Origin: Hydractinia symbiolongicarpus
Taxonomy: Eukaryota > Cnidaria > Hydrozoa > Anthoathecata > Hydractiniidae
Length of the DNA: 64,000 nucleotides
Assembly (NCBI RefSeq): GCF_029227915.1
Contig: NC_079877.1
Span: 6,388,001-6,452,000 of the forward strand
Reading direction: 5' to 3'
Of this stretch, positions 25,473 to 38,964 are shown one piece after another; positions within the stretch are counted from its first letter, which is position 1, and each line of letters begins with the position of its first letter. Below the pieces are notes generated by a model that worked only from the letters and a program-made list of their open reading frames with translations, had not been told where the DNA came from and ran no database searches. A program made the translations under genes and the position numbers.

Positions 25473-27297
25473 CAGGAATGTTTTCATTTTTGATGAGACG
25501 CCTAATGAAAGTGGTTTAATCGCCGGCAAACAAAAACCCGCGATTTCCCGTAAATCCCGGGCTTGGCCGGTATAGTCGAATGTATACAAAGAAAGTACCC
25601 TGTGAGTAAACTCATTTCCAAAACGATTTTTTAAATTATCTTTTCACCACTAAAACGCATGAGACTTGTAGTTTTCAAAAATGTTTTCATTTCTGATCAG
25701 ACGCTGAATAAAAGAAGTTTAATCGCCGGCAAACGAAATCCCGCGATTTACCGTAAATCCGGGCTTGGCCCGTATAGTCGAATGTACACAAAGAAAGTAC
25801 CCAGGGAGTAAACTCATTTCCCTAACGATTTTTTAAATTTTTTTTTCACCACTATAACGCATGAGACTTGTAGTTTTCAAAAATGTTTTCATTTTTGATG
25901 AAACGCTTAATGAAAGAGGTTTAATCGCGGGCAAATGAAAACCCGCGATTTCCCGTAAATCCCGGGCTTGGCCCGTATAGTCGAATGTACACAAAGAAAG
26001 TACCCTGTGAGTAAACTCATTTCCAGAACGATTTTTTAATTTATTTTTTCACCACTAAAACGCATGAGACTTGTAGTTTTCAAAAACGTTTTCATTTTTG
26101 ATGAGACGCTGAATAAAAGAAGTTTAATCGTCGGCAAACAAAAACCTGCGATTTCCCGTAAATCCCGGATTCGGCCCGTATAGTCAAAAGTATACAAAGA
26201 AAGTACCCAGGGAGTAAACTAATTTCCCAAACGATTTTTTGAATTATTATTTTACCACTAAAGCCCATGAGACTTGTAGTTTTTAAAAATGTTTTCATTT
26301 TTGATGAGACGCTGAATAAAAGAAGTTTAATCGCCGGCAAACGAAAACCTGCGATTTCCCGTAAATCCCGTACTCGGCCCGTATAGTCAAAAGTATACAA
26401 AGAAAGTACCCAGGGAGTAAACTCATTTCCAGAACGATTTTTTAAATTATTTTTTCACCACTAAAACGCATGAGACTTGTAGTTTTCAGGAATGTTTTCA
26501 TTTTTGATGAGACGCCTAATGAAAGTGGTTTAATCGCCGGCAAACGAAAACCCGCGATTTCCCGTAAATCCCGGGCTTGGCCGGTATAGTCGAATGTATA
26601 CAAAGAAAGTACCCTGTGAGTAAACTCATTTCCAAAACGATTTTTTAAATTATCTTTTCACCACTAAAACGCATGAGACTTGTAGTTTTCAAAAATGTTT
26701 TCATTTCTGATGAGACGCTGAATAAAAGAAGTTTAATCGCCGGCAAACGAAATCCCGCGATTTCCCGTAAATCCGGGCTTGGCCCGTATAGTCGAATGTA
26801 CACAAAGAAAGTACCCAGGGAGTAAACTTATTTCCCTAACGATTTTTTAAATTTTTTTTTCACCACTATAACGCATGAGACTTGTAGTTTTCAAAAATGT
26901 TTTCATTTTTGATGAAACGCTTAATGAAAGAGGTTTAATCGCGGGCAAATGAAAACCCGCGATTTCCCGTAAATCCCGGGCTTGGCCCGTATAGTCGAAT
27001 GTACACAAAGAAAGTACCCTGTGAGTAAACTCATTTCCCAAACGATTTTTTGAATTATTATTTTACCACTAAAGCCCATGAGACTTGTAGTTTTTAAAAA
27101 TGTTTTCATTTTTGATGAGACGCTGAATAAAAGAAGTTTAATCGCCGGCAAACGAAAACCTGCGATTTCCCGTAAATCCCGTACTCGGCCCGTATAGTCA
27201 AAAGTATACAAAGAAAGTACCCAGGGAGTAAACTCATTTCCCGAACGATTTTTTAAATTATTTTTTCACCACTAAAACGCATGAGACTTGTAGTTTT
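25473..27297. repeat. Two consecutive copies of a 4- or 5-monomer unit
   Basis: TCAGGAATG begins units at about 25,473, 26,487 and 27,298, giving spacings of 1,014 and 811 bp. The second unit lacks one monomer of the first: near 27,030 a CCCTGTGAG monomer switches directly into TTTCCCAAACG and a TTTTTTGAATT tract. Confidence 0.7.
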
Positions 27298-27846
27298 CAG
27301 GAATGTTTTCATTTTTGATGAGACGCCTAATGAAAGTGGTTTAATCGCCGGCAAACGAAAACCCGCGATTTCCCGTAAATCCCGGGCTTGGCCGGTATAG
27401 TCGAATGTATACAAAGAAAGTACCCTGTGAGTAAACTCATTTCCAAAACGATTTTTTAAATTATCTTTTCACCACTAAAACGCATGAGACTTGTAGTTTT
27501 CAAAAATGTTTTCATTTCTGATGAGACGCTGAATAAAAGAAGTTTAATCGCCGGCAAACGAAATCCCGCGATTTCCCGTAAATCCGGGCTTGGCCCGTAT
27601 AGTCGAATGTACACAAAGAAAGTACCCAGGGAGTAAACTCATTTCCCTAACGATTTTTTAAATTTTTTTTTCACCACTATAACGCATGAGACTTGTAGTT
27701 TTCAAAAATGTTTTCATTTTTGATGAAACGCTTAATGAAAGAGGTTTAATCGCGGGCAAATGAAAACCCGCGATTTCCCGTAAATCCCGGGCTTGGCCCG
27801 TATAGTCGAATGTACACAAAGAAAGTACCCTGTGAGTAAACTCATT

Positions 27847-28861
27847 TCCAGAACGATTTTTTAATTTATTTTTTCACCACTAAAACGCATGAGACTTGTA
27901 GTTTTCAAAAACGTTTTCATTTTTGATGAGACGCTGAATAAAAGAAGTTTAATCGTCGGCAAACAAAAACCTGCGATTTCCCGTAAATCCCGGATTCGGC
28001 CCGTATAGTCAAAAGTATACAAAGAAAGTACCCAGGGAGTAAACTAATTTCCCAAACGATTTTTTGAATTATTATTTTACCACTAAAGCCCATGAGACTT
28101 GTAGTTTTTAAAAATGTTTTCATTTTTGATGAGACGCTGAATAAAAGAAGTTTAATCGCCGGCAAACGAAAACCCGCGATTTCCCGTAAATCCCGGACTC
28201 GGCCCGTATAGTCAAAAGTATACAAAGAAAGTACCCAGGGAGTAAACTCATTTCCCGAACGATTTTTTAAATTATTTTTTCCCCACTAAAACGCATGAGA
28301 CTTGTAGTTTTCAGAAATGTTTTCATTTTTGATGAGACGCTTAATGAAAGTTGTTTAATCGCCGGCAAACGAAAACCCGCGATTTCCCGTAAATCCCGGG
28401 CTTGGCCCGTATAGTCGAATGTATAAAAAGAAAGTACCCTGTGAGTAAACTCATTTCCGAAACGATTTTTTCAATTATCTTTTCACCACTAAAACGCATG
28501 AGACTTGCAGTTTTCAAAAATGTTTTCATTTTTGATGAGACGCTTATTAAAAGAGGTTTAATCGCCGGCAAACGAAATCCCGCAATTTCCCGTAAATCCC
28601 GGGCTTGGCCTGTATAGTCGAATGTATACAAAGAAAGTACCCTGTGAGTAAACTCATTTGCAAAATGATTTTTTAAATTATCTTTTCACCACTAAAACGC
28701 TTGAGGCTTGTAGTTTTCAAAAATCTTTTCATTTTTGTTGAGACGCTGAATTAAAGACGTTTAATCGCCGGCAAACGAAAACCCGCCATTTCCCGTAAAC
28801 CCCGGACTCGGCCCGAATAGTCAAAAGTATACAAAGAAAGTACCCAGGGAGTAAACTCATT
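27847..28861. repeat. Five-monomer unit, copy 1
   Basis: Repeats immediately at 28,862-29,876 with an offset of exactly 1,015 bp. Shared private variants are AATCGTCGGCAAAC, GGATTCGG, GTATAAAAAGAAAG and GAATTAAAGACG. Confidence 0.85.
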
Positions 28862-29876
28862 TCCAGAACGATTTTTTAATTTATTTTTTCACCACTAAAA
28901 CGCATGAGACTTGTAGTTTTCAAAAACGTTTTCATTTTTGATGAGACGCTGAATAAAAGAAGTTTAATCGTCGGCAAACAAAAACCTGCGATTTCCCGTA
29001 AATCCCGGATTCGGCCCGTATAGTCAAAAGTATACAAAGAAAGTACCCAGGGAGTAAACTAATTTCCCAAACGATTTTTTGAATTATTATTTTACCACTA
29101 AAGCCCATGAGACTTGTAGTTTTTAAAAATGTTTTCATTTTTGATGAGACGCTGAATAAAAGAAGTTTAATCGCCGGCAAACGAAAACCCGCGATTTCCC
29201 GTAAATCCCGGACTCGGCCCGTATAGTCAAAAGTATACAAAGAAAGTACCCAGGGAGTAAACTCATTTCCCGAACGATTTTTTAAATTATTTTTTCCCCA
29301 CTAAAACGCATGAGACTTGTAGTTTTCAGAAATGTTTTCATTTTTGATGAGACGCTTAATGAAAGTTGTTTAATCGCCGGCAAACGAAAACCCGCGATTT
29401 CCCGTAAATCCCGGGCTTGGCCCGTATAGTCGAATGTATAAAAAGAAAGTACCCTGTGAGTAAACTCATTTCCGAAACGATTTTTTCAATTATCTTTTCA
29501 CCACTAAAACGCATGAGACTTGCAGTTTTCAAAAATGTTTTCATTTTTGATGAGACGCTAATTAAAAGAGGTTTAATCGCCGGCAAACGAAATCCCGCAA
29601 TTTCCCGTAAATCCCGGGCTTGGCCTGTATAGTCGAATGTATACAAAGAAAGTACCCTGTGAGTAAACTCATTTCCAAAACGATTTTTTAAATTATCTTT
29701 TCACCACTAAAACGCTTGAGGCTTGTAGTTTTCAAAAATCTTTTCATTTTTGTTGAGACGCTGAATTAAAGACGTTTAATCGCCGGCAAACGAAAACCCG
29801 CCATTTCCCGTAAACCCAGGACTCGGCCCGAATAGTCAAAAGTATACAAAGAAAGTACCCAGGGAGTAAACTCATT
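28862..29876. repeat. Five-monomer unit, copy 2
   Basis: Tandem copy of 27,847-28,861. The few differences include GCTAATTAAAAG against GCTTATTAAAAG and TTCCAAAACG against TTGCAAAATG. The match ends where GAACGATTTTTTAAATT replaces GAACGATTTTTTAATTT. Confidence 0.85.
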
Positions 29877-32064
29877 TCCCGAACGATTTTTTAAATTATT
29901 TTTTCACCACTAAAACGCATGAGACTTGTAGTTTTCAAAAAGGTTTTCATTTTTGATGAGACGCTGAATAAAAGAAGTTTAATCGCCGGCAAACGAAAAC
30001 CTGCGATTTTCCGTAAATCCCGGACTCGGCCCATAGAGTCAAAAGTATACAAAGAAAGTACCCAGGGTGTAAACTCATTTCCCGAACGATTTTTTAAATT
30101 ATTATTTCACCACTAAAGCCCATGAGACTTGTAGTATTTAAAAATATTTTCATTTTTGATGAGACGCTGAATAAAGGAAGTTTAATCGTCGGCAAACGAA
30201 AACCCGCGACTTCCGTAAATCTCGGACTCGGCCCGTATAGTCAAAAGTATACAAAGAAAGTACCCAGGGAGTAAACTCATTTCCCGAACGATTTTTTAAA
30301 TTATTTTTTCACCACTAAAACGCATGAGACTTGTAGTTTTTAAAATGTTTTCATTTTTGATGAGACGCTGAATAAAAGAAGTTTAATCGCCGGCAAACGA
30401 AAACCTGCGATTTCCCGTAAATCCCGTACTCGGCCCGTATAGTCAAAAGTATACAAAGAAAGTACCCAGGGAGTAAACTCATTTCCCGAACGATTTTTTA
30501 AATTATTTTTTCACCACTAAAACGCATGAGACTTGTAGTTTTCAGGAATGTTTTCATTTTTGATGAGACGCCTAATGAAAGTGGTTTAATCGCCGGCAAA
30601 CGAAAACCCGCGATTTCCCGTAAATCCCGGGCTTGGCCGGTATAGTCGAATGTATACAAAGAAAGTACCCTGTGAGTAAACTCATTTCCAAAACGATTTT
30701 TTAAATTATCTTTTCACCACTAAAACGCATGAGACTTGTAGTTTTCAAAAATGTTTTCATTTCTGATGAGACGCTGAATAAAAGAAGTTTAATCGCCGGC
30801 AAACGAAATCCCGCGATTTCCCGTAAATCCGGGCTTGGCCCGTATAGTCGAATGTATACAAAGAAAGTACCCAGGGAGTAAACTCATTTCCCGAACGGTT
30901 TTTTAAATTTTTTTTTCACCACTAAAACGCATGAGACTTGTAGTTTTCAAAAATGTTTTCATTTTTGATGAAACGCTTGATGAAAGAGGTTTAATCGCCG
31001 GCAAACGAAAACCCGCGATTTCCCGTAAATCCCGGGCTTGGCCCGTATAGTCGAATGTATACAAAGAAAGTACCCTGTGAGTAAACTCATTTCCAGAACG
31101 ATTTTTTAGTTTATTTTTTCACCACTAAAACGCATGAGACTTGTAGTTTTCAAAAACATTTTCATTTTTGATGAGACGCTGAATAAAAGAAGTTTAATCG
31201 CCGGCAAACAAAAACCTGCGATTTCCCGTAAATCCCGGACTCGGCCCGTATAGTCAAAAGTATACAAAGAAAGTACCCAGGGAGTAAACTAATTTCCCAA
31301 ACGATTTTTTGAATTATTATTTTACCACTAAAGCCCATGAGACTTGTAGTTTTTAAAAATGTTTTCATTTTTGATGAGACGCTGAATAAAAGAAGTTTAA
31401 TCGCCGGCAAACGAAAACCCGCGATTTCCCGTGAATCCCGGACTCGGCCCGTATAGTCAAAAGTATACAAAGAAAGTACCCAGGGAGTAAACTCATTTCC
31501 CGAACGATTTTTTAAATTATTTTTTCCCCACTAAAACGCATGAGACTTGTAGTTTTCAGGAATGTTTTCATTTTTGATGAGACGCCTAATGAAAGTGGTT
31601 TAATCGCCGGCAAACGAAAACCCGCGATTTCCCGTAAATCCCGGGCTTGGCCGGTATAGTCGAATGTATACAAAGAAAGTACCCTGTGAGTAAACTCATT
31701 TCCAAAACGATTTTTTCAATTATCTTTTCACCACTAAAACGCATGAGACTTGCAGTTTTCAAAAATGTTTTTATTTTTGATGAGACGCTTATTAAAAGAG
31801 GTTTAGTCGCCGGCAAACGAAATCCCGCGATTTCCCGTAAATCCCGGGCTTGGCCCGTATAGTCGAATGTATACAAAGAAAGTACCCTGTGAGTAAACTC
31901 ATTTCCCGAACGATTTTTTAAATTATTTTTTCACCACTAAAACGCATGAGACTTGTAGTTTTTAAAAATGTTTTCATTTTTGATGAGACGCTGAATAAAA
32001 GAAGTTTAATCGCCGGCAAACGAAAACCTGCGATTTTCCGTAAATCCCGGACTCGGCCCGTAGA

Positions 32065-32468
32065 GTCAAAAGTATACAAAGAAAGTACCCAGGGTGTAAA
32101 CTCATTTCCCGAACGATTTTTTAAATTATTATTTCACCACTAAAGCCCATGAGACTTGTAGTATTTAAAAATATTTTCATTTTTGATGAGACGCTGAATA
32201 AAGGAAGTTTAATCGCCGGCAAACGAAAACCCGCGACTTCCGTAAATCTCGGACTCGGCCCGTATAGTCAAAAGTATACAAAGAAAGTACCCAGGGTGTA
32301 AACTCATTTCCCGAACGATTTTTTAAATTATTATTTCACCACTAAAGCCCATGAGACTTGTAGTATTTAAAAATATTTTCATTTTTGATGAGACGCTGAA
32401 TAAAGGAAGTTTAATCGCCGGCAAACGAAAACCCGCGACTTCCGTAAATCTCGGACTCGGCCCGTATA
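32065..32468. repeat. Two identical adjacent 202-bp monomers
   Basis: Reading base by base, 32,065-32,266 and 32,267-32,468 are the same. Each carries CAGGGTG, GTATTTAAAAATATTTTC, GAATAAAGG and the shortened GCGACTTCCGTAAATCTCGG. Related single monomers at about 30,070, 35,340, 56,290 and 57,300 are not doubled, so this doubling is recent. Confidence 0.85.
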
Positions 32469-33079
32469 GTCAAAAGTATACAAAGAAAGTACCCAGGGAG
32501 TAAACTCATTTCCCGAACGATTTTTTAAATTATTTTTTCACCACTAAAACGCATGAGACTTGTAGTTTTCAAAATGTTTTCATTTTTGATGAGACGCTGA
32601 ATAAAAGAAATTTAATCGCCGGCAAACGAAAACCTGCGATTTCCCGTAAATCCCGTACTCGGCCCGTATAGTCAAAATTATACAAAGAAAGTACCCAGGG
32701 AGTAAACTCATTTCCCGAACGATTTTTTAAATTATTTTTTCACCACTAAAACGCATGAGACTTGTAGTTTTCAGGAATGTTTTCATTTTTGATGAGACGC
32801 CTAATGAAAGTGGTTTAATCGCCGGCAAACGAAAACCCGCGATTTCCCGTAAATCCCGGGCTTGGCCGGTATAGTCGAATGTATACAAAGAAAGTACCCT
32901 GTGAGTAAACTCATTTCCAAAACGATTTTTTAAATTATCTTTTCACCACTAAAACGCATGAGACTTGTAGTTTTCAAAAATGTTTTCATTTCTGATGAGA
33001 CGCTGAATAAAAGAAGTTTAATCGCCGGCAAACGAAATCCCGCGATTTCCCGTAAATCCGGGCTTGGCCCGTATAGTCG

Positions 33080-34330
33080 AATGTATACAAAGAAAGTACC
33101 CTGTGAGTAAACTCATTTCCAGAACGATTTTTTAATTTATATTTTCACCACTAAAACGCATGAGACTTGTAGTTTTCAAAAACGTTTTCATTTTTGATGA
33201 GACGCTGAATAAAAGAAGTTTAATCGCCGGCAAACGAAAACCTGCGATTTCCCGTAAATCCCGGACTCGGCCCGTATAGTCAAAAGTATACAAGGAAAGT
33301 ACCCAGGGAGTAAACTAATTTCCCAAACGATTTTTTGAATTATTATTTTACCACTAAAGCCCATGAGACTTGTAGTTTTTAAAAATGTTTTCATTTTTGA
33401 TGAGACGCTGAATAAAAGAAGTTTAATCGCCGGCAAACGAAAACCCGCGATTTCCCGTAAATCCCGGACTCGGCCCGTATAGTCAAAAGTATACAAAGAA
33501 AGTACCCAGGGAGTAAACTCATTTCCCGAACGATTTTTTAAATTATTTTTTCCCCACTAAAACGCATGAGACTTGTAGTTTTCAGGAATGTTTTCATTTT
33601 TGATGAGACGCCTAATGAAAGTGGTTTAATCACCGGCAAACGAAAACCCGCGATTTCCCGTAAATCCCGGGCTTGGCCGGTATAGTCGAATGTATACAAA
33701 GAAAGTACCCTGTGAGTAAACTCATTTCCAAAACGATTTTTTAAATTATCTTTTCACCACTAAAACGCATGAGACTTGTAGTTTTCAAAAATGTTTTCAT
33801 TTTTGATGAGACGCTGAATAAAAGAAATTTAATCGCCGGCAAACGAAAACCTGCGATTTCCCGTAAATCCCGTACTCGGCCCGTATAGTCAAAAGTATAC
33901 AAAGAAAGTTTCCAGGGAGTAAACTCATTTCCCAAACGATTATTTAAATTATTATTTCACAACTAAAGCCCATGAGACTTGTAGTTTTTAAAAATGTTTT
34001 CATTTTTGATGAGACGCTGAATAAAAGAAGTTTAATCGCCGGCAAACGAAAACCCGCAAATTCCCGTAAATCCCGGTCTCGGCCCGTATAGTCAAAAGTA
34101 TACAAGGAAAGTACCCAGTGAGTAAACTCATTTCCCTAACGAATTTTTAAATTATTTTTTCACCACTAAAACGCATGAGACTTGTAGTTTTCAAAAATGT
34201 TTTCATTTTTGATGAGACGCTGAATAAAAGAAGTTTAATCGCCTGCAAACGAAAACCTGCGATTTCCCGTAAATCCCGGACTCGGCCCGTATAGTCAAAA
34301 GTATACAAAGAAAGTACCCAGGGAGTAAAC
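33080..34330. repeat. Seventeen-monomer offset repeat, copy 1
   Basis: Matches 36,570-37,820 at 3,490 bp, which is 17 x 203 plus 39. The excess is explained by the 41-bp duplication at 35,986-36,067 and small deletions between the copies. Confidence 0.75.
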
Positions 34331-35985
34331 TAATTTCCCAAACGATTTTTTGAATTATTATTTTACCACTAAAGCCCATGAGACTTGTAGTTTTTAAAAA
34401 TGTTTTCATTTTTGATGAGACGCTGAATAAAAGAAGTTTAATCGCCGGCAAACGAAAACCCGCGATTTCCCGTAAATCCCGGACTCGGCCCGTATAGTCA
34501 AAAAAATACAAAGAAAGTACCCAGGGAGTAAACTCATTTCCCGAACGATTTTTTAAATTATTTTTTCCCCACTAAAACGCATGAGACTTGTAGTTTTCAG
34601 GAATGTTTTCATTTTTGATGAGACGCCTAATGAAAGTGGTTTAATCGCCGGCAAACGAAAACCCGCGATTTCCCGTAAATCCCGGGCTTTTGCCGGTATA
34701 GTCGAATGTATACAAAGAAAGTACCGTGTGAGTAAACTCATTTCCAAAACGATTTTTTCAATTATCTTTTCACCACTAAAACGCATGAGACTTGCAGTTT
34801 TCAAAAATGTTTTCATTTCTGATGAGACGCTTATTAAAAGAGGTTTAATCGCCGGCAAACGAAATCCCGCGATTTCCCGTAAATCCCGGGCTTGGCCCGT
34901 ATATTCGAATGTATACAAAGAAAGTACCCTGTGAGTAAACTCATTTCCAAAACGATTTTTTAAATTATCTTTTCACCACTAAAACGCTTGAGGCTTGTAG
35001 TTTTCAAAAATCTTTTCATTTTTGTTGAGACGCTGAATTAAAGACGTTTAATCGCCGGCAAACGAAAACCCGCCATTTCCCGTAAACCCCGGACTCGGCC
35101 CGAATAGTCAAAAGTATACAAAGAAAGTACCCAGGGAGTAAACTCATTTCCCGAACGATTTTTTAAATTATTTTTTCACCACTAAAACGCATGAGACTTG
35201 TAGTTTTCAAAAATGTTTTCATTTTTGATGAGACGCTGAATAAAAGAAGTTTAATCGCCGGCAAACGAAAACCTGCGATTTTCCGTAAATCCCGGACTCG
35301 GCCCGTAGAGTCAAAAGTATACAAAGAAAGTACCCAGGGTGTAAACTCATTTCCCGAAAGATTTTTTAAATTATTATTTCACCACTAAAGCCCATGAGAC
35401 TTGTAGTATTTAAAAATATTTTCATTTTTGATGAGACGCTGAATAAAGGAAGTTTAATCGCCGGCAAACGAAAACCCGTGACTTCCGTATATCTCGGACT
35501 CGGCCCGTATAGTCAAAAGTATACAAAGAAAGTACCCAGGGAGTAAACTCATTTCCCGAACGATTTTTTAAATTATTTTTTCACCACTAAAACGCATGAG
35601 ACTTGTAGTTTTCAAAATGTTTTCATTTTTGATGAGACGCTGAATAAAAGAAGTTTAATCGCCGGCAAACGAAAACCTGCGATTTCCCGTAAATCCCGTA
35701 CTCGGCCCGTATAATCAAAAGTATACAAAGAAAGTACCCAGGGAGTAAACTCATTTCCCGAACGATTTTTTAAATTATTTTTTCACCACTAAAACGCATG
35801 AGACTTGTAGTTTTCAGGAATGTTTTCATTTTTGATGAGACGCCTAATGAAAGTGGTTTAATCGCCGGCAAACGAAAACCCGCGATTTCCCGTAAATCCC
35901 GGGCTTGGCCGGTATAGTCGAATGTATACAAAGAAAGTACCCTGTGAGTAAACTCATTTCCAAAACGATTTTTTAAATTATCTTT

Positions 35986-36067
35986 TCACCACTAAAACGC
36001 ATGAGACTTGTAGTTTTCAAAAATGTTCACCACTAAAACGCATGAGACTTGTAGTTTTCAAAAATGT
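35986..36067. repeat. 41-bp out-of-register tandem duplication
   Basis: The segment beginning TCACCACTAAAACGC and ending AAAAATGT occupies 35,986-36,026 and is repeated at 36,027-36,067 inside one monomer, making it about 244 bp. It is the only indel larger than a few bases I found that is not a whole monomer. The join ATGTTCACC sits where a short T-containing match could have paired. Confidence 0.9.
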
Positions 36068-36569
36068 TTTCATTTTTGATGAGACGCCTAATGAAAGTGG
36101 TTTAATCGCCGGCAAACGAAAACCCGCGATTTCCCGTAATTCCCGGGCTTGGCCGGTATAGTCGAATGTATACAAAGAAAGTACCCTGTGAGTAAACTCA
36201 TTTCCAAAACGATTTTTTAAATTATCTTTTCACCACTAAAACGCATGAGACTTGTAGTTTTCAAAAATGTTTTCATTTCTGATGAGACGCTGAATAAAAG
36301 AAGTTTAATCGCCGGCAAACGAAATCCCGCGATTTCCCGTAAATCCGGGCTTGGCCCGTATAGTCGAATGTATACAAAGAAAGTACCCAGGGAGTAAACT
36401 CATTTCCCGAACGATTTTTTAAATTTTTTTTTCACCACTAAAACGCATGAGACTTGTAGTTTTCAAAAATGTTTTCATTTTTGATGAAACGCTTAATGAA
36501 AGAGGTTTAATCGCCGGCAAACGAAAACCCGCGATTTCCCGTAAATCCCGGGCTTGGCCCGTATAGTCG

Positions 36570-37820
36570 AATGTATACAAAGAAAGTACCCTGTGAGTAA
36601 ACTCATTTCCAGAACGATTTTTTAATTTATTTTTTCACCACTAAAACGCATGAGACTTGTAGTTTTCAAAAACGTTTTCATTTTTGATGAGACGCTGAAT
36701 AAAAGAAGTTTAATCGCCGGCAAACGAAAACCTGCGATTTCCCGTAAATCCCGGACTCGGCCCGTATAGTCAAAAGTATACAAGGAAAGTACCCAGGGAG
36801 TAAACTAATTTCCCAAACGATTTTTTGAATTATTATTTTACCACTAAAGCCCATGAGACTTGTAGTTTTTAAAAATGTTTTCATTTTTGATGAGACGCTG
36901 AATAAAAGAAGTTTAATCGCCGGCAAACGAAAACCCGCGATTTCCCGTAAATCCCGGACTCGGCCCGTATAGTCAAAAGTATACAAAGAAAGTACCCAGG
37001 GAGTAAACTCATTTCCCGAACGATTTTTTAAATTATTTTTTCCCCACTAAAACGCATGAGACTTGTAGTTTTCAGGAATGTTTTCATTTTTGATGAGACG
37101 CCTAATGAAAGTGGTTTAATCGCCGGCAAACGAAAACCCGCGATTTCCCGTAAATCCCGGGCTTGGCCGGTATAGTCGAATGTATACAAAGAAAGTACCC
37201 TGTGAGTAAACTCATTTCCAAAACGATTTTTTAAATTATCTTTTCACCACTAAAACGCATGAGACTTGTAGTTTTCAAAAATGTTTTCATTTTTGATGAG
37301 ACGCTGAATAAAAGAAATTTAATCGCCGGCAAACGAAAACCTGCGATTTCCCGTAAATCCCGTACTCGGCCCGTATAGTCAAAAGTATACAAAGAAAGTT
37401 TCCAGGGAGTAAACTCATTTCCCAAACGATTATTTAAATTATTATTTCACCACTAAAGCCCATGAGACTTGTAGTTTTTAAAAATGTTTTCATTTTTGAT
37501 GAGACGCTGAATAAAAGAAGTTTAATCGCCGGCAAACGAAAACCCGCAAATTCCCGTAAATCCCGGTCTCGCCCCGTATAGTCAAAAGTATTCAAGGAAA
37601 GTACCCAGTGAGTAAACTCATTTCCCTAACTAATTTTTAAATTATTTTTTCACCACTAAAACGCATGAGACTTGTAGTTTTCAAAAATGTTTTCATTTTT
37701 GATGAGACGCTGAATAAAAGAAGTTTAATCGCCTGCAAACGAAAACCTGCGATTTCCCGTAAATCCCGGACTCGGTCCGTATAGTCAAAAGTATACAAAG
37801 AAAGTACCCAGGGAGTAAAC
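36570..37820. repeat. Seventeen-monomer offset repeat, copy 2
   Basis: Counterpart of 33,080-34,330, sharing GTTTCCAGGGAG, AAACGATTATTTAAATT and CCGCAAATTCCCG. It leads into the 6-monomer domain, where CTCATTTCCC replaces CTAATTTCCC. Confidence 0.75.
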
Positions 37821-38964
37821 TCATTTCCCAAACGATTTTTTAAATTATTATTTCACCACTAAAGCCCATGAGACTTGTAGTTTTCAAAAATGTTTTCATT
37901 TTTGATGAGACGGTTAATGAAAGAGGTTTAATCGCCGGCAAACGAAAACCCGCGATTTCCCGTATATCCCGGGCTTGGCCCGTATAGTCGAATGTATACA
38001 AAGAAAGTACCCTGTGAGTAAACTCATTTCCAGAACGATTTTTTAATTTATTTTTTCACCACTAAATCGCTTGAGACTTGTAGTTTTCAGAAATGTTTTC
38101 ATTTTTGATGAGACGCCTAATAAAAGTGGTTTAATCGCCGGCAAACGAAAACCCGCGATTTCCGGTAAATCCCGGGCTTGGCCCGTATAGTCGAATGTAT
38201 ACAAAGAAAGTACCCTGTGAGAAAACTCATTTCCAAAACGATTTTTTAAATTATCTTTTTACCACTAAAACGCTTGAGACTTGTAGTTTTCAAAAATGTT
38301 TTCATTTTTGATGAGACGCTGAATAAAAGAAGTTTAATCGCCGGCAAACGAAAATCTGCGATTTCCCGTAAATCCCGGGCTTGGCCCGTATAGTCGAATG
38401 TATATAAAGAAAGTACCCTGTGAGTAAACTCATTTCCAGAACGATTTTTTAATTTATTTTTTCACCACTAAAACGCATGAGACTTGTAGTTTTCAAAAAT
38501 GTTTTCAATTTTGATGAGACGGTTAATGAAAGGGGTTTAATCGCCGGCAAACGAAAACCCCAGATTTCCCGTAAATCCCGGGCTTCGCCCGTATAGTCGA
38601 ATGTATACAAAGAAAGTACCCTGTGAGAAAACTCATTTCCAAAACGATTTTTTAAATTATCTTTTCACCACTAAAACGCTTGAGACTTGTAGTTTTCAAA
38701 AATGTTTTCATTTTTGAAGAGACGCTAAATAAAAGAAGTTTAATCGCCGGCAAACGAAAACCCGCCATTTCCCGTAAACCCCGGACTCGGCCCGCATAGT
38801 CAAAAGTATACAAAGAAAGTACCCAGGGTGTAAACTCATTTCCCGAACGAATTTTTAAATTATTTTTTCACCACTAAAACGCATGAGACTTGTAGTTTTC
38901 AAAAATGTTTTCATTTTTGATGAGACGCTGAATAAAAGAAGTTTAATCGCCTGCAAACGAAAAC
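37420..38964. repeat. Transitional monomers before the 6-mer array
   Basis: A run with GACGGTTAATGAAAGAGG and TATATCCCGGGC monomers that matches 42.70-43.28 kb at an offset near 5,277 bp (26 monomers). From the AAAATCTGCG monomer at 38,351 it matches 43,830 at 5,479 bp (27 monomers). The change in offset again equals one monomer. Confidence 0.65.

Larger units (their letters stand above)
24600..37420. repeat. Domain of 4-, 5- and 17-monomer duplications (CCGGTATAG / GACGCCTAATG family)
   Basis: Monomers with GACGCCTAATGAAAGTGG followed by GGCTTGGCCGGTATAG are characteristic, with TTTTTCCCCAC and TCAGGAATG as companions. Single-base-deleted forms (TTCAAAATG, CGACTTCCGTAAATCTCGG) recur and explain offsets a few bases short of multiples of 203. 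Junctions reading GTACACAAAG are confined to about 25.8-27.9 kb. Confidence 0.8.
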
